Origin: Blastomyces gilchristii SLH14081
Taxonomy: Eukaryota > Ascomycota > Eurotiomycetes > Onygenales > Ajellomycetaceae
Assembly (NCBI RefSeq): GCF_000003855.2
Contig: NW_003101680.1
Coordinates: forward strand, 3,970,144-4,034,143
Reading direction: 5' to 3'
Length of the DNA: 64,000 bases
The first letter of the stretch is position 1, and each line of letters begins with the position of its first letter. The position numbers were made by a program, and so were the translations under genes. Positions 1 through 11,678 of the stretch are shown piece after piece. Under the pieces are notes generated by a model. The model was not told the DNA's origin and made no database searches. It saw only the letters and a list, made by a program, of their open reading frames with translations.

Positions 1-209
1 CATTATAGTGATTTGCGAATCATGATAGTTAAATATATATATATATATATATCATTCCTGACGTCGATTACAACTTGTACAATAATTTTCGAAATCTCAA
101 AATCAATTTTAATTATTAATAATTAAAAACTTAAACTTATAACTCACTAATATGAAAAGAAAAACATCTACTTGTTCTCTTTCTTATTCTTCGTATCATT
201 CTTTATAAT

Positions 210-510
210 TTACATCTTCTTCATCTTCATCTTCTTCTTCTTCTCATCTGAGATGATAGTCACCTCAAACTCTCTCTTCACTGCCTTCTCAGAGAAGGGT
301 TCTCACTGCTCCCTCTCAGTCAGGTCAATCTGTGCCTCAAAATCCCACATTTCCTGGTCTGCTGTCTCAGGTTCCATCTCAGTGATAAGCAGATTGACAT
401 ACTCAGAGAGCAGGGCTGTCTTCTCAATATTCTGAATTATGAAGTGCATTCAAGACCTGAACAAGGCCTCAATTTCCTTGTTCTCTGTCAGCTTCTACTA
501 ATCAATTAGA
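210..510 (-). pseudogene. Unrecognised ORF inside the hAT element, C-terminal part
   Basis: Reading leftwards from about 510 to a TAA at 210-212 gives one coherent acidic frame of about 100 codons with in-frame stops where TGG and CAG codons are expected (TGA, TAG). Recognisable stretches are ALLSEYVNLLITEMEPETAD and DFEAQIDLTERE, and the frame ends in a lysine/methionine-rich tail. The same frame can be followed at 10755-11055 in copy B and 37022-37325 in copy C, with further stops. It lies upstream of the transposase and in the same direction. I do not recognise the family. It may be an accessory gene of the element, an upstream exon of the transposase, or a captured host gene. Its start is not visible, because the sequence upstream of 530 decays into stops. 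Confidence 0.4.
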
Positions 511-1035
511 GAACAGAAGTATTTTCAAAAATTATTATCTCTCAATAAATAAAAAACTTATCAGTTTTGACTTCTTTATCTTCTACTTTAATAGTCTCTT
601 GAAATCTTCTACTGCTGCTTATTTACAGTAATACTCTTCTTCTCTCTTCTCTCTTCATCTTAAACTCAAATAATTCTCAGAACTTCTTCTAATCTCACTG
701 CTGCTGTATAAGACTCTTCACTATCTTCTTCTTCAATCTCTCACAGACAGTATTATCTGCATTATTTCTATACTTAGTTCAGTCTAAATCTATCAGAAGT
801 ATTACTTAAAATTATTATCATTCTACTTTCTTACAGAGCCTCTTTAAGGCATTATAATATGTCTTACAATCTGTCTTCTCTCACTTGAACATCTTCTTCT
901 TCTCTTTCTTCAATCTGTGACAGCACTCACGCGCCTTGATGGTTCACAGAACTGCAGAATATTTGAAGAGAGATGACATAATGTTTCAGTGAGTATTGAA
1001 AAGAGATAAAGGCAGAAGAGGCAGTCAGAAATGAT

Positions 1036-1130
1036 ATGATAATGATAATAATGATGATAATGATGATGATAGTAATAGTGATGATAGTGATGATGATAGT
1101 GATAATAATGATGATGATGATAATGAAAGA
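1036..1130. repeat. (GAT/AAT)n microsatellite
   Basis: A trinucleotide-rich tract (gataatgatgat and variants) inside hAT copy A. The same place in copy C (37850-37935) and copy B (2858-2972, as ATT) also carries a tract of similar length, so it is an old component of the element. Confidence 0.85.
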
Positions 1131-2227
1131 AGAAGTGCATTGAAATATATTACTGACTTATCAAATATAAAGAGACAAAGAAAATATTAACAGCTTTCAG
1201 AGATATACAGAAACAGCTACAGTGTTGCATAGCAACATTATCTTCATTCAATACATATAGTATTGATATTCTTTGTATGCAGTTATTATATAATCTATAT
1301 CAGAAATACATGCAGAAAACAGATCTTTATTACTAGGAAGAATAATTACAGTGATTCTCTGTTTTTATATTATAAAGATAAGTTATTCTCATTTCTTTCT
1401 TCTCTCTTTTCTCTTCTTCTTCAACTCATCACTAAGTTCAAGCTGATATGAAAACTATTAAAACACTCTTAGAAACTCTCAAATTGAAGAGTATAGACTA
1501 ATCAAATTTTAAATACAGAAGAATTAAATTATATTCAATATTACTAATTATTCATTCTCTCTCAATAAAATCACAGTTGTATCTTCCTCTCTTCCCCCCT
1601 CTCAAACAAAACATGGCCCGCGAAAAGCGAGTACCATGCCAGGCCATAATGACCAACACAGCCTCAGCACACAGGGCTGCATACACACAGTGTGTGCTGA
1701 ACTGAGAGACTACATGAGTTGCAAATCAGCATCAGTATTCCAGGGAGAGCTGTGCAGCGTGGAAAAGCTGCAACTCTCAGTCACATACATAGAGAGTGAA
1801 TCATTGTAGTAAGTGCATATGCATTGCATGAAAGTAATGCTTTTTAATAATACTCAGTCTCTGATATCATGAAAATAGAGTCTCTCTGTGAGATCTGTTT
1901 TTATCAGAAGTCAGAGAATCTTATATTTCTTAAGACTATTTTCACTCATCTTGTCTGTGAAATTGATGAGAGAAATCATTGATTTCAGTATTCTACTCTT
2001 GATATCATTCAAGTGACAGCAGAGTTCACCCTGACCACACTTTTTAAGTGTATATTTTCTAAATATTCACATTTATACAGATATATACTGATTATTTGTT
2101 AGATGATATTAAGATAATAACTCATCACAGCTGTGTTATTCTCACTGTGAGAGATACATGATTGATAATGAACATTGTGAAGACTCTGAGAAGTGAGTAT
2201 TTTAAGAGTACTGTGACTCTGTGATCT

Positions 2228-2289
2228 TGATTTTTTTTATTTTTATTTTTTGTTTTTTTCTTTTTCTTTTCTTTTTTTTTTTTCTTTCT

Positions 2290-2320
<31 letters not shown>

Positions 2321-2395
2321 ATTCATTCTGATTTTTTCTTGTTTTTGTTTTGTTTTTTGTTTTTTGTTTTTTTTTTGTATTTTATATTTTTTTTA
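2228..2395. repeat. Poly-T low-complexity tract
   Basis: About 170 bases of nearly pure T with scattered C and G inside hAT copy A. Copy C has a shorter version at 39029-39165, so the tract is part of the transposon and varies in length. No gene is seen around it (1600-2700). Confidence 0.85.
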
Positions 2396-2765
2396 TAATT
2401 AAAATTATATGAATTATAATCTGTATTTAGAAAAGTAACAATATTTGATAACACTCTCTGTTGAATTTTCAACAAATGAGTACTATGTTATGATATTATA
2501 TAAGTGAGAAGTGATTTTATAATCTTATTTAATGCCATTCTCAATAATGAGATCTGAATGAAAATGTGACTAAGAATTCAAACATATTCTTTATCTGAGA
2601 CTAGATTTTTATTTGAAAAGTGAATCTGAGATCTTTAATATTTGAAATAATGTGATTTGAAATCAATGTAATGAACACAAACCATGACCAGGAGTAATGC
2701 TTTTAGACAACATGACAACTGTAAAGTTTGATTCTGGTCTCAGACACCGTCCACACGTCAGTCTA

Positions 2766-2858
2766 CTATACTGTTTTTATATATCTCTGAAAGCTATTAA
2801 TATTTTCTTTATCTCTTTATATTTAGTAAGTCAGTAATATATTTTAATACACTCTCTC

Positions 2859-2909
<51 letters not shown>

Positions 2910-3147
2910 TATTATCACTATTATTATCACTATTATTATTATTATTATTAATATTATTATTATTATTATTATATTATTTCTGACTATCTCTTCTGTTTTC
3001 ATCTCTCTTTAATACTTATTAAAATCAATTATATCATCTCTCTTCAAATATTCTGCAGTTCTGCAGACTATCAAGACATGTGAGTGCTATCACAGATTGA
3101 AGAGAGAGAAGAAGAAGATGTTTAAATAAGAGAAGATAGATTATAAG
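2766..3147 (+). mobile_element. hAT transposon copy B, segment 1
   Basis: Reverse complement of about 37690-38020 of copy C. The left edge is cut by the end of copy A. The right edge is the insertion site of Gypsy-1, with TSD ATAAG at 3143-3147. It contains the (ATT)n tract at 2858-2972. No coding sequence is seen. Confidence 0.8.
2858..2972. repeat. (ATT)n microsatellite
   Basis: A run of ATT triplets broken by occasional ATC, in hAT copy B. It is the reverse-strand counterpart of the tracts at 1036 and 37850. Confidence 0.9.
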
Positions 3148-3404
3148 TGTAAGAATAAGTGCTCGCAGGCGATTATTCAGGTGTTTGCAGCTTGGCGTGA
3201 TATGTACTGTTAACTACTAGAAGTGTTCATGATAGAAAGATAAATATAGAGATTAAATGTATAATAGTATTCAAGCTGAGTTGTGAATAGTATTTGTGAA
3301 CTCCAGTCTATATAGTTGTGTGTAGCCAAGGGCCGCTAGCTCTATTGATTATGCAAGAGATAGGAATAGAGGTAAAGAATTCACAAGAAGTGAGATTTCT
3401 TACA
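3148..3404 (-). repeat. Gypsy-1 3' LTR
   Basis: A 257-bp repeat, about 90% identical to 10135-10391. Nearly all differences are C/T or G/A, with this copy the more AT-rich (for example AGAATTCACAAGAAG here against AGGATCCGCGAGGAG). It ends at the start of the element-side purine tract. Confidence 0.93.
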
Positions 3405-3420
3405 TACCTCTCCCTCTCTA
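3405..3420 (-). promoter_or_regulatory. Gypsy-1 polypurine tract
   Basis: On the minus strand this reads AGAGAGGGAGAGGTA immediately before the 3' LTR. This is the usual position and composition of the plus-strand primer of LTR retrotransposons. Confidence 0.7.
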
Positions 3421-4241
3421 AGACTTTGTCCACAAAGCCTTTCACTGAGTGACTTCATAGTCAGCTCAGCACTGCAGTGATACTTACTAAAAACTCTTCA
3501 TATCTATAAAAAACCTCAGTGAGGAAAAATCCCTTGTTACTGTGAAGAGAAAAGAGTCTGTCACTCAGTTTCTTATTCTGTGAGATTCTTTGTAATCTAC
3601 AGATTCTTCTCTGACTATTACACAGATTCATCTCACATCTTTCATATAGAAGAGTTTCAGTTGACTCTCAATCATTTTCATGAGATTCTTGTGTGATCAT
3701 CACACAGATTCATCTCACAGATAAATCACTCTCTATGAGATTACTCTTATCAAAGAGAAATATTTGTAAGTTAATCTTTCATTCATTCTCATAAATTATT
3801 GCTCTTGATACTGTAGAATTGTGAGGAATTTTCCATTCTTTCACTAACTCTGTAGAATTGTAGAATCAAGATGTCTGCAGTCTGTAATCACTCTTTATAG
3901 TTATATAGAAAGATTCAGGCCTGTGATTCACAATCACTCTTATTTACTAGAGTGATCTGACTGTTCTGTAAAATCATTCACAGTGTAAGCAAATCTCTCT
4001 AGAGTAGTATAAATATCTCAGATCTATCTGTGAAATCTCATCTTCTTTTTTCTTTTTCTGTAACAGCTCTCATTCTTATAAACTGTGAGTATTCTCATTC
4101 ATTTGTGAAGTGTTTTTATTCAGATAATAGAGAGAGAGTGTTTCTGACAGTGTCTGTGTATTAATTCAAGAACTTCTCAAGAATAAAAATTTTTTCAATT
4201 TCAATCTCTTTGTAAACAATGTCTGATCACTGCTGAGCTTC

Positions 4242-5012
4242 TCATGAGCATCTCTGTGACTTCTCTGATTGCTTTTTACTGGCTGATGAAGCAGGGGTGC
4301 TGCTGTTCACAATTGCATCTTCATCTCTTTCAGCCCTGTCACTGCACCCGATCTTCAGGCCAGCGGTCAACCCCCTGCCTCTCCCAGGCCAGTTCCTGAC
4401 TTCAAGCAGTGCAGTCCCTCTCTTTGCTGTAAGTCTTCTTATAAGTAATTCCTTACAGACTCTAGCTGACAGTTCTTGCAAAGCTCCTGGTGTTGCCAGT
4501 GTCTCCTGCAGCTCTGTGAGCCTATGATCACTTTCCCTCTGCCTGCACAATCTCTGACCAGATATATATGAATATGTCTAGGTTCTCTATCAATGATTCT
4601 CACACCACAGCGCATTTCTGCAATCTCATTGTCAATGAGAGATGAGTTCTCAGATATCTGCAAAATCCGGGTAATCAAGGTAATATGAATGTCATGAATT
4701 CATGATAAGAGTTGATCTGAACAGATGAGCTCTCTCTCTATATTCTCATTATTTCCAGGCTGAATACTTCAGCACAACTGAGAGAGCAGACACAGCTTTA
4801 TAAGAAGTATCTGATCACATGCACAGATGATCAGTCTTCAAGACTCTGCTATAACTGTATGCATTCTGATGTCTGACTTCTCTGAAGTCTGTGCATTTCT
4901 GACAGTCTTTGCATCAAATGCAACAATTGTCTGTATCACAGATATAATACTCTCTGCTTCTTTGAAGAGAGAAATTGATAGTTGTGAGAGAGTTGAGTGT
5001 TACAGATGTTAA
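4242..5012 (-). pseudogene. Gypsy-1 downstream ORF (unrecognised), relatively well preserved
   Basis: Between the end of pol (about 5177) and the 3' LTR lie 1.7 kb that most gypsy elements lack. On the minus strand an open stretch of 102 codons ends at a TGA at 4242-4244. It includes LTELQETLATPGALQELSAR and a basic, glycine/proline-rich piece (NWPGRGRGL), with an alanine/serine-rich end. Upstream, in another frame, 4439-4678 and about 4850-5012 are also open. The 4290-4560 block is far richer in CC, GG and CG than the rest of the element. The predicted protein looks helical at first (possible coiled coil) and matches no family I know. It could be a third retrotransposon ORF or a captured fragment. 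Between 3421 and 4241 I see only AT-rich DNA with CACAGATTC-like repeats. Confidence 0.45.
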
Positions 5013-5176
5013 TGATATGAGTGTGAGTTTTCTTTATTTTTTCTTTATTAATCTCTAAATTATATTCATGACTCTGTTTATTTTCTTGTTTTTTAGCTTT
5101 AATGAGAATATGTTTTCTTCTTTTCTTGTGTACACTACAGACTGTTCATCTCAGTAGAAACTCATCATTTTATAGA

Positions 5177-8100
5177 CTAGAATTCATAAATAACAGTATT
5201 AATATCTTTATCACAATCAGGTTCTTAGTGAAGACTGCATTATTCTAACTTATCAGAATTCACAGTATGAAAGTCATATCTCAGCTTCTGCAGATGTCTT
5301 ATCTGTCTGAATGATTTTCAAGTGAACTCATTCATCTTGTCAGAATACTCTTGTCACTGAATCTTGAATCAGAGCTTGTAATCTCACTTCTCTGAGTTAA
5401 TAATCTCTTTGATCTAGTATTCTCTTTCACTCTCTAGTACTTTATGAACAGAGTGATGAGTCACAGAGTTCTCTTCTAAGAATTCCTTATATTTATGAAG
5501 TAAAGAGACATGAAAAACATTGTATATCTACAACTCAGATGACAGTTCTAATCTGTAGAACTGTGAACTAACTTTCTTCACAATCTTATAAGACTCTGTT
5601 CATAAGAGATTCAGCTTCTTACTAGATCTCTGTGTGATGATGTTTTCTAGACTCAGTCAGACTCTATTATCTTTCTTGAAACTCTTTATAATATACTTGA
5701 AGTCATAGTATCTCTTCTGATACTCTTGAGCCTTTCTCAAGAATTTACAGACTTTCTCCCAGATCTTCTGAATTCTCTCAGCCTGTTCACAGGCATCATC
5801 ACACTCTATAGTGTACTCTCACAGATTCATCAAGATCATCTGCAGATGAGTCTCAGTGAGCATCTCAAAGAGAGTTTTATCTGTGCTGACATGCTTTGAG
5901 TTGTTGTATATAAACTCTGTGAGTAATAATCAATGTACTCAGTCATTCTGATTGTAATTAACAAAGCACTGCAGATACTGTTTTAATATACTCATCAGAT
6001 ATTCTGTCTGATCATCTGTCTGTTGATGAAAAGCTATGCTTAGATCTCATGAGATCTTCAGTATAGTCATCAGATCAGATCAGAACTCTTCTGCAAAGAT
6101 TGATTCTCTGTCTGAGATAATGTTTACAGATAATTCATGCAACTGAATCACATTGCAGATGAAGATATAAGTCAAATTCTTTGACTTCAAGTTCTTGCAG
6201 ATGAGTATAAAGTATGTTATCTTGATAAAGTGATTCACTATCATCAGCACACTGTCAAAGCAGGCATTATATATGTTCTTGCTTTCAGAGAGGCTCACAA
6301 GGGCATTCATTCCTAGCTGTTCTCAAGGTTTTTATGAAATGAGTAGAGGAGTAAGTTCTTCATATGATCTGAATCACACTACTCACAAATTCTGATAAAC
6401 AGTATAAGAATTCACTATCTTCTTCATAAGTTCTTACATCTTCAGTCAGAAGTATTTTCTTATAAACAACTCATGAGTTCTAGTGTCTGTAAAATGACTC
6501 ACTAGAGAAAAGTTATGATATCTTTTAATAAATTCTACATGTAGAAACTCATTTGCAGACACATAAATCTGACTCTCTCTTCACAAGAGATTATTTAAGT
6601 CTCTTCAATTCTTTATTTCTGCAGGATTGATTTCTACTATGAGCAGTTTCTGAATATATTAAGCATATTTATTCTTCAGTTGCAGTTCAGATAATCTGAA
6701 TAGAAGATCTTATAAAGACTTGTACTCTGTTTTCTCTTACATCAGGTCTTTCACAGTGCTTCTTAAAGTCTGCAAACTCTTCAGATTATAGATACTCTCT
6801 TCAAGGATTCTCACAGAGATTCTCAGAGTGTTGACTCTCAGTGTTATAGAGAGTAGTTATACAGACTTCTCTTCTCTCTCTCTCTTCTTCTCTTATAAGG
6901 AATTGAGAGACTCTTCAGTCAATCTCTTCACAACACTCAGTTCAAGCATCTTATAAAGCTTTTCTACCTTCTCTAGTCTCTCTGTATCTATTGTCCTGAC
7001 CTTCTTAACATAGTCTGATCTGTGAGAGAATCTGTTCACTGAGTTCTTAGTTCTCTTGATATATTCTATCTTGAATCAGAACTCACTCAGTCTCTGAGCT
7101 CAGTGAATCTGTCACTGTGAGAGTTTCTTGATTGAAGCAAACTATCATAAGCTGTCATGATCAGTCTTAACAGTAATCACTGTTATGAGACTCTTGAAGT
7201 AGTGATATCAGTGATAGAAGAATTTCACTATTATGAGAAGCTTCTGATTATGAATGTCATAGTTGATCTCTGTGAGTTGCATCTTCTGTGAGAAAAAGAC
7301 CACTGAAACCCAGTTCTCATTTAACTGTAGTTGTGAGACTATTTCTGAAATTGTAAAGAAGAAGATATCTGTCTTCAATCTGATTAAGAGTAAGAGATTA
7401 AAGTGAAACAGCATCACTGTGTCTGTGAATACCTGTTTCAATCTTACAAAGACTCTGTGAGCTTCTGAGATAAGAAAGTTCTTACAGTTCTCTCTTCTCA
7501 ATAATCTTTTCATTCTCTATTCACAGAATGACTTCTTCTTATTTTCATTCTTCAGTATGTCTGTAAAAGTCAAGAAGATTCTCATGAACACAAAGATAAA
7601 CTGTCTATAGAAATTCACAAAGCTCAGAAAGATCTGAATCTCATGAATACTAGTTAACTTCAGTTATAATAGAATAGTCTCAACTTATGAAGATTTCATC
7701 TGAATATCATCTACAGTGATTACATATTCTAGGAAATTAATTTAGTGAGCACTGAAGTTGCACTTCATGAGCTTAATATACAGTTCTGCCTTATCTAAGA
7801 CCTTTAACACACTTCACACATGCTCAGTGTGTTCTTTCTTCTTCACAGAGTACACTATCACATCATTCAGATATATTATTATGAAGACATTCAGATATGT
7901 ATGAAGTATTTTGTTGATAAAAGACTGAAATGCTATGAGAGTATTAGTCAGATTAAAAGACATCACTAGATATTTAAACAGTTTCAGTGCAGTTCTAAAG
8001 ACAGTCTTTCATTTATTCTCAGACTGTATTCACAGCTGTGTATATACATTAATCACATTCAGTTGTGTGAATATGACAGCTCTTATAAGACAGTTGATCA

Positions 8101-10102
8101 CATTCTTAATCAGAGACAGAGAATAGCAGCTCTTTATTATCTTGAAGTTCAGGTCACAGTAGTCTACACACAATCTGAGATCTCTATTCTTCTTCTTCAT
8201 GAATATCACAGAGACTCCTGCAGAGGCCTGTGAAGATTGAATGAAGTTATTCTTCAGATTCTTCTTCACATAGGTCTGTAAGATCTCTGTCTTATGATGA
8301 AAGAGCTTATAGATTAGTTCTCAGAAGGGTTTCTACTCTTCTATCAAATCTATTATCAGATTCTTCTCACAGTGAGAAGAAAGCTCAGCTGTCTTAGCTG
8401 AGCTGAATATCTCTGCAAGATCTCAGTATTTCTCTGATATCTGAAGCTCAGTTTTCATGACTGCAAGGTTCTCAGACACTTACAAAGCTATTACATAGAT
8501 GAGCTTATCTCCTTTAATTAACTCTACAGCATCAACTGCTTCTATCTTCATAAGTGAATCTGTTAACACTGATCAGAAGTATAAACCTGACTTGCAGACA
8601 GCTATGTGCAGATTGTGTCTTTAAAGTCATACAAGTTCTAAATACATGTCATCTATGATATCTGTGATAATCACAGTTTCTGCAAATCTTCTCCAGATTT
8701 CAGAGAGATCTTGCAATTCAAAGATAACTCTCATGAGTCTCTCAGCTCTCAGATCTGAGTTCTCATGTTCTGCTTATTACAAGAGCAGGTTCTCAGTCTT
8801 CATCTTTCAGCTCATTCACTCTGCAAGCTTTAAAAACATCACAGTGATCTGAGATCCTGAGTTTATCAATGCTTTTCATGCTTGCAGGGCAGCAGCATCA
8901 CAGCACAGTCTCTCTCTATAAGTAAGCATTTTCATTGAGAGAGTAACAGATTCAGATGTCAGCTTCAAGACTCTTAAGAAGGCTGTTACTGACTCTGTCT
9001 GCAACTTCTCAAATTTTTATTTTGATTTGTCTGAACAGTTTATGTGAAGATGTTCTGATTTAGAACAGATGAAGCAGAGTCTCTTTTTCTTAATCTCTCT
9101 GTTGTGCACTCTGTTTATAAGAGCTTGTGAAGCTCTCTCTCCCTGCTCAGCAGTCAGACACAAATCTCTCTATGTCTTATCATCTTTTTCTGATAAATCT
9201 GTTCTCTGTTGTTCTGATTCTTGCAGGACTGATTGATGATCTGCTCTCTGTGAGTCTGTGACTCTCACAGTGATCTGCAAGTGATGAATGAGAGTCATCA
9301 GTTTCTTCAGAGTCAAGAGCTTAGAGTCTTACTCAATGAGCTTGTTCTGCATGTCTTTATTCAGTCTCTTCATGAATATTATCATTCAGGTCTTGTTTCA
9401 GAGCCCTGTTTTCACAGATCTCAATTTACATCATAATTTCATAAAGTGCTGTGAGTAGTCTTCATCAGATTTCTTACCTCTTTTTCTAATATTGATAATC
9501 ATGGCCCAGGTGTTCTCTGTCTGACTTGTGAAGTCTCTCAACTTATTCTCTAGATAGATCTTGAGAACAGATCATTGAAATCTCTCATGATTATTTTCTA
9601 GATGATTCAGCCAGTTCTTGACTTCAGTGTAATAGAGGTCTGTCATCACATAGATGACAGCTTCTTCATCTTTCATATCACACAGCCGGGCTTGTAAGTC
9701 AATTTCAAATACAAACTTGTAAAAGCTTTTATAGATTGTGATTTGATAGGTGGTCTTAAGTGATCACAGCTTGAGAAAGTTTCTTTTTGATTTATAAGTG
9801 TCTCTGAAGATCATGTCTAGAGACTCAGTTTGAGAGTGTTTGCAGGCAGTAAGCATTTCTTGTAGAAAAATAGCTTGGTTCTGTGAGAGATGCTCAAGAA
9901 TGTTCTTTACTAAGATTGATTCATTCATGAGTTTGAAGAGTTCCTCTGTCACAGATGCAGAGAATGATGTCTCATGAGTGATTGATAAGTCCTCTGAGAC
10001 TTCTTTCACAGAGATTATTCATGATTCAGGTGGCTGCTTCTGAGTGTCTGCAGTAGGGTTTGCAGGGGTTGAAGCATGTGAGTTTCTAGTTCTTTCAGTC
10101 AT
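5177..10102 (-). pseudogene. Gypsy-1 Gag-Pol polyprotein (inactivated)
   Basis: One frame of about 1,641 codons from ATG 10102 (MTERTRNSHASTPA) to a stop at 5177-5179; every open segment I could place is in this same frame, so decay is by point mutation rather than indels. Order: Gag capsid region 9400-9760 (YVMTDLYYTEVKNWLNHLE); CCHC zinc knuckle about 9030-9080 (CFICSKSEHLHINC); retropepsin motif about 8850 (ALINSGSQITVM, where DSG is expected); RT 8270-7780 with LRLCVDYCDLN and the catalytic box as YLNDVIVYS (YLDD expected); RNase H 7513-7208 (FFSQKMQLTEINYDIH); integrase core about 6310-6080 (VNHFIKITYF, ISDRESIF); chromodomain-like C terminus 5450-5230 (EREY-x-IKEI, then an aromatic-rich fold). 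Stops are mostly TGA at Trp or Arg positions. Its roles were capsid assembly, reverse transcription and integration. Confidence 0.9.
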
Positions 10103-10134
10103 AACAGACGGTTGCTGACTGACTGAGCTTGAAA

Positions 10135-10391
10135 TGTAAGAATAAGTGCTCACAGGCAATTATTCAGGTGTTTGCAGCTTGACATGATATGTACTGTTAA
10201 CTACTAGAAGTGTTCACAGTAGAAAGATAAATGTAGGGGTTAAATATATAATAGCATTCAAGCTGAGTTGCAAATAGTATTCGCGAACTCCAGTCTATAT
10301 AGTTGTGTGTAGTCAAGGGCCGCTAGCCCTATTGGTTATGCGAGAGATAGGAATAGAGGTAAAGGATCCGCGAGGAGCGGGATTTCTTACA
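10135..10391 (-). repeat. Gypsy-1 5' LTR
   Basis: A 257-bp LTR at the promoter end of the minus-strand element. It keeps several CpG and CC sites (GGATCCGCGAGGAGCGGG) that the partner LTR has lost. The TSD ATAAG follows at 10392-10396. Gag starts 33 bases inside the element, leaving a very short leader. Confidence 0.93.
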
Positions 10392-11678
10392 ATAAGATAT
10401 ATTATAATATCTTAAAGAGACTCTGTAAGAGAGTAGAATAATAATGATTTTAAGTAACACTTCTGATAGATTTAGACTGAACTAAGTATAGAAATAATAT
10501 AAATAACACTGTCTGTAAGAGATTAAAGAAGAAGACAGTGAAAAGTTTTATACAGTAGTAGTAAGATCAGAAGAAGTTCTGAGAATGATTTATATTTAAG
10601 ATAAAGAGAGAGAGAGAGAAGAAGAGTATTATTATAAATAAACAGTGATAGAAGAAGATTAAGAGAGTATTAAAGTAAGAGATAAAGAAGTGAAAACTGA
10701 TAAGTTTTTTATTTATTAAGAGATAATGATTTTTGATAATACTTCTATTCTCTAATTAATTAGCAGAAGCTGACAGAGAAGAAGAGAATTGAAATCTTAT
10801 TCAGATCTCAAATATACTTCATAATTCAGAATATTAAGAAGACAGTTCTGCTCTCTGAGTATGTTAATATACTTACTACTGAGATGAAATCTGAGACAGT
10901 AAATCAGAAAATGCAGAATTTTAAGATATAGATTAATCTAACTGAGAGAGAACAGTGAAAATCCTTCTCTGAGAAGATAGTGAAGAGAGATTTTAAGATA
11001 ATTATTATCTCAGATGAGAAGAAGAAGAAGAAGAAGAAGAATAAGAAGTGAATTATAAAGAATAATAAAAAGAATAAGAAAGAGAGAGTAGAAATTTTTT
11101 TCTTTTTATATNNNNNNNNNNNNNNNNNNNNNNNNNNNNNNNNNNNNNNNNNNNNNNNNNNNNNNNNNNNNNNNNNNNNNNNNNNNNNNNNNNNNNNNNN
11201 NNNNNNNNNNNNNNNNNNNNNNNNNNNNNNNNNNNNNNNNNNNNNNNNNNNNNNNNNNNNNNNNNNNNNNNNNNNNNNNNNNNNNNNNNNNNNNNNNNNN
11301 NNNNNNNNNNNNNNNNNNNNNNNNNNNNNNNNNNNNNNNNNNNNNNNNNNNNNNNNNNNNNNNNNNNNNNNNNNNNNNNNNNNNNNNNNNNNNNNNNNNN
11401 NNNNNNNNNNNNNNNNNNNNNNNNNNNNNNNNNNNNNNNNNNNNNNNNNNNNNNNNNNNNNNNNNNNNNNNNNNNNTTCTACTCATATAGATCTCTCGTC
11501 ACACGATCAGTGATCAGCTATCGAAAGTTCATAATGATCTCTCTGAAATCAATTATTATATCTTCCGAGCTCACTCCTCTCACTTGCGTTACCTTCTATT
11601 AAAGGATTACAAACTCTTCAAGAAATCACTGTAAATCACAAAGTCTATATTATTTATAATTCAAATTCAGAATACTCT
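10392..11678 (+). mobile_element. hAT transposon copy B, segment 2 (contains assembly gap)
   Basis: 10397-11111 is the reverse complement of copy C 36951-37680, and 11477-11678 is the reverse complement of about 30320-30125. The two parts are joined by an N gap. The unrecognised hAT ORF lies at 10755-11055, with more stops than in copy A. A (GAA)n tract is at 11018-11045. The segment ends at TSD ACTCT (11674-11678), where Gypsy-2a inserted. The bases just after the gap retain CpG (CTCTCGTCACACGATCAG) and so are less mutated than the matching part of copy C. Confidence 0.8.
11112..11476. other. Assembly gap (365 N)
   Basis: 365 unknown bases. By alignment of the flanks to hAT copy C, the missing DNA should correspond to about 36950-36711 joined to about 30451-30320 in reverse, roughly 371 bp. 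The open frame of X residues across the gap has no meaning. Confidence 0.95.

Larger units (their letters stand above)
1..2765 (-). mobile_element. hAT DNA transposon, copy A (partial, runs off window start)
   Basis: This segment matches 36799-39490 (copy C) almost base for base apart from C/T and G/A differences, and its first 900 bases match 10397-11111 in reverse (copy B). It ends in a terminal inverted repeat at 2734-2765 (...CACACGTCAGTCTA), the same end as the small hAT MITEs at 22264 and 22323. The strand given is that of the transposase in the complete arms. Copy A abuts copy B sequence at 2766, so it inserted into copy B; the 8-bp TSD would be CTATACTG (2766-2773), whose partner lies outside the window. 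Apart from a C-terminal ORF fragment at 210-510, it holds no recognisable gene, only simple repeats and AT-rich DNA. Interruption and family assignment are seen; hAT identity comes from the transposase in copies B and C. Confidence 0.8.
3148..10391 (-). mobile_element. Gypsy-1: complete Ty3/gypsy LTR retrotransposon (chromovirus-like), minus strand
   Basis: A 7244-bp element with 257-bp LTRs (3148-3404 and 10135-10391), both beginning TGTAAGAATAAGTGCTC and ending TTTCTTACA. It is flanked by the 5-bp TSD ATAAG (3143-3147 and 10392-10396). The unoccupied site is visible in hAT copy C (reverse of about 37680), which reads straight through. A polypurine tract adjoins the 3' LTR at 3405-3420. One frame on the minus strand encodes Gag, protease, RT, RNase H, integrase and a chromodomain-like tail. 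A further ORF (4242-5012) follows pol. Stops throughout make this copy inactive. Confidence 0.95.

Noticed and set aside
910..1140. His/Tyr-rich minus-strand ORF (and the like at 37739-37948)
   Set aside because: Translation of a GAT/AAT microsatellite; repeat length differs between hAT copies.
2228..2395. Poly-T tract as a retrotransposon tail or terminator
   Set aside because: It occurs at the same place inside hAT copies A and C with no TSD around it, so it is an internal low-complexity part of the transposon.
11106..11486. 126-codon open frame
   Set aside because: Made of N bases in the assembly gap.
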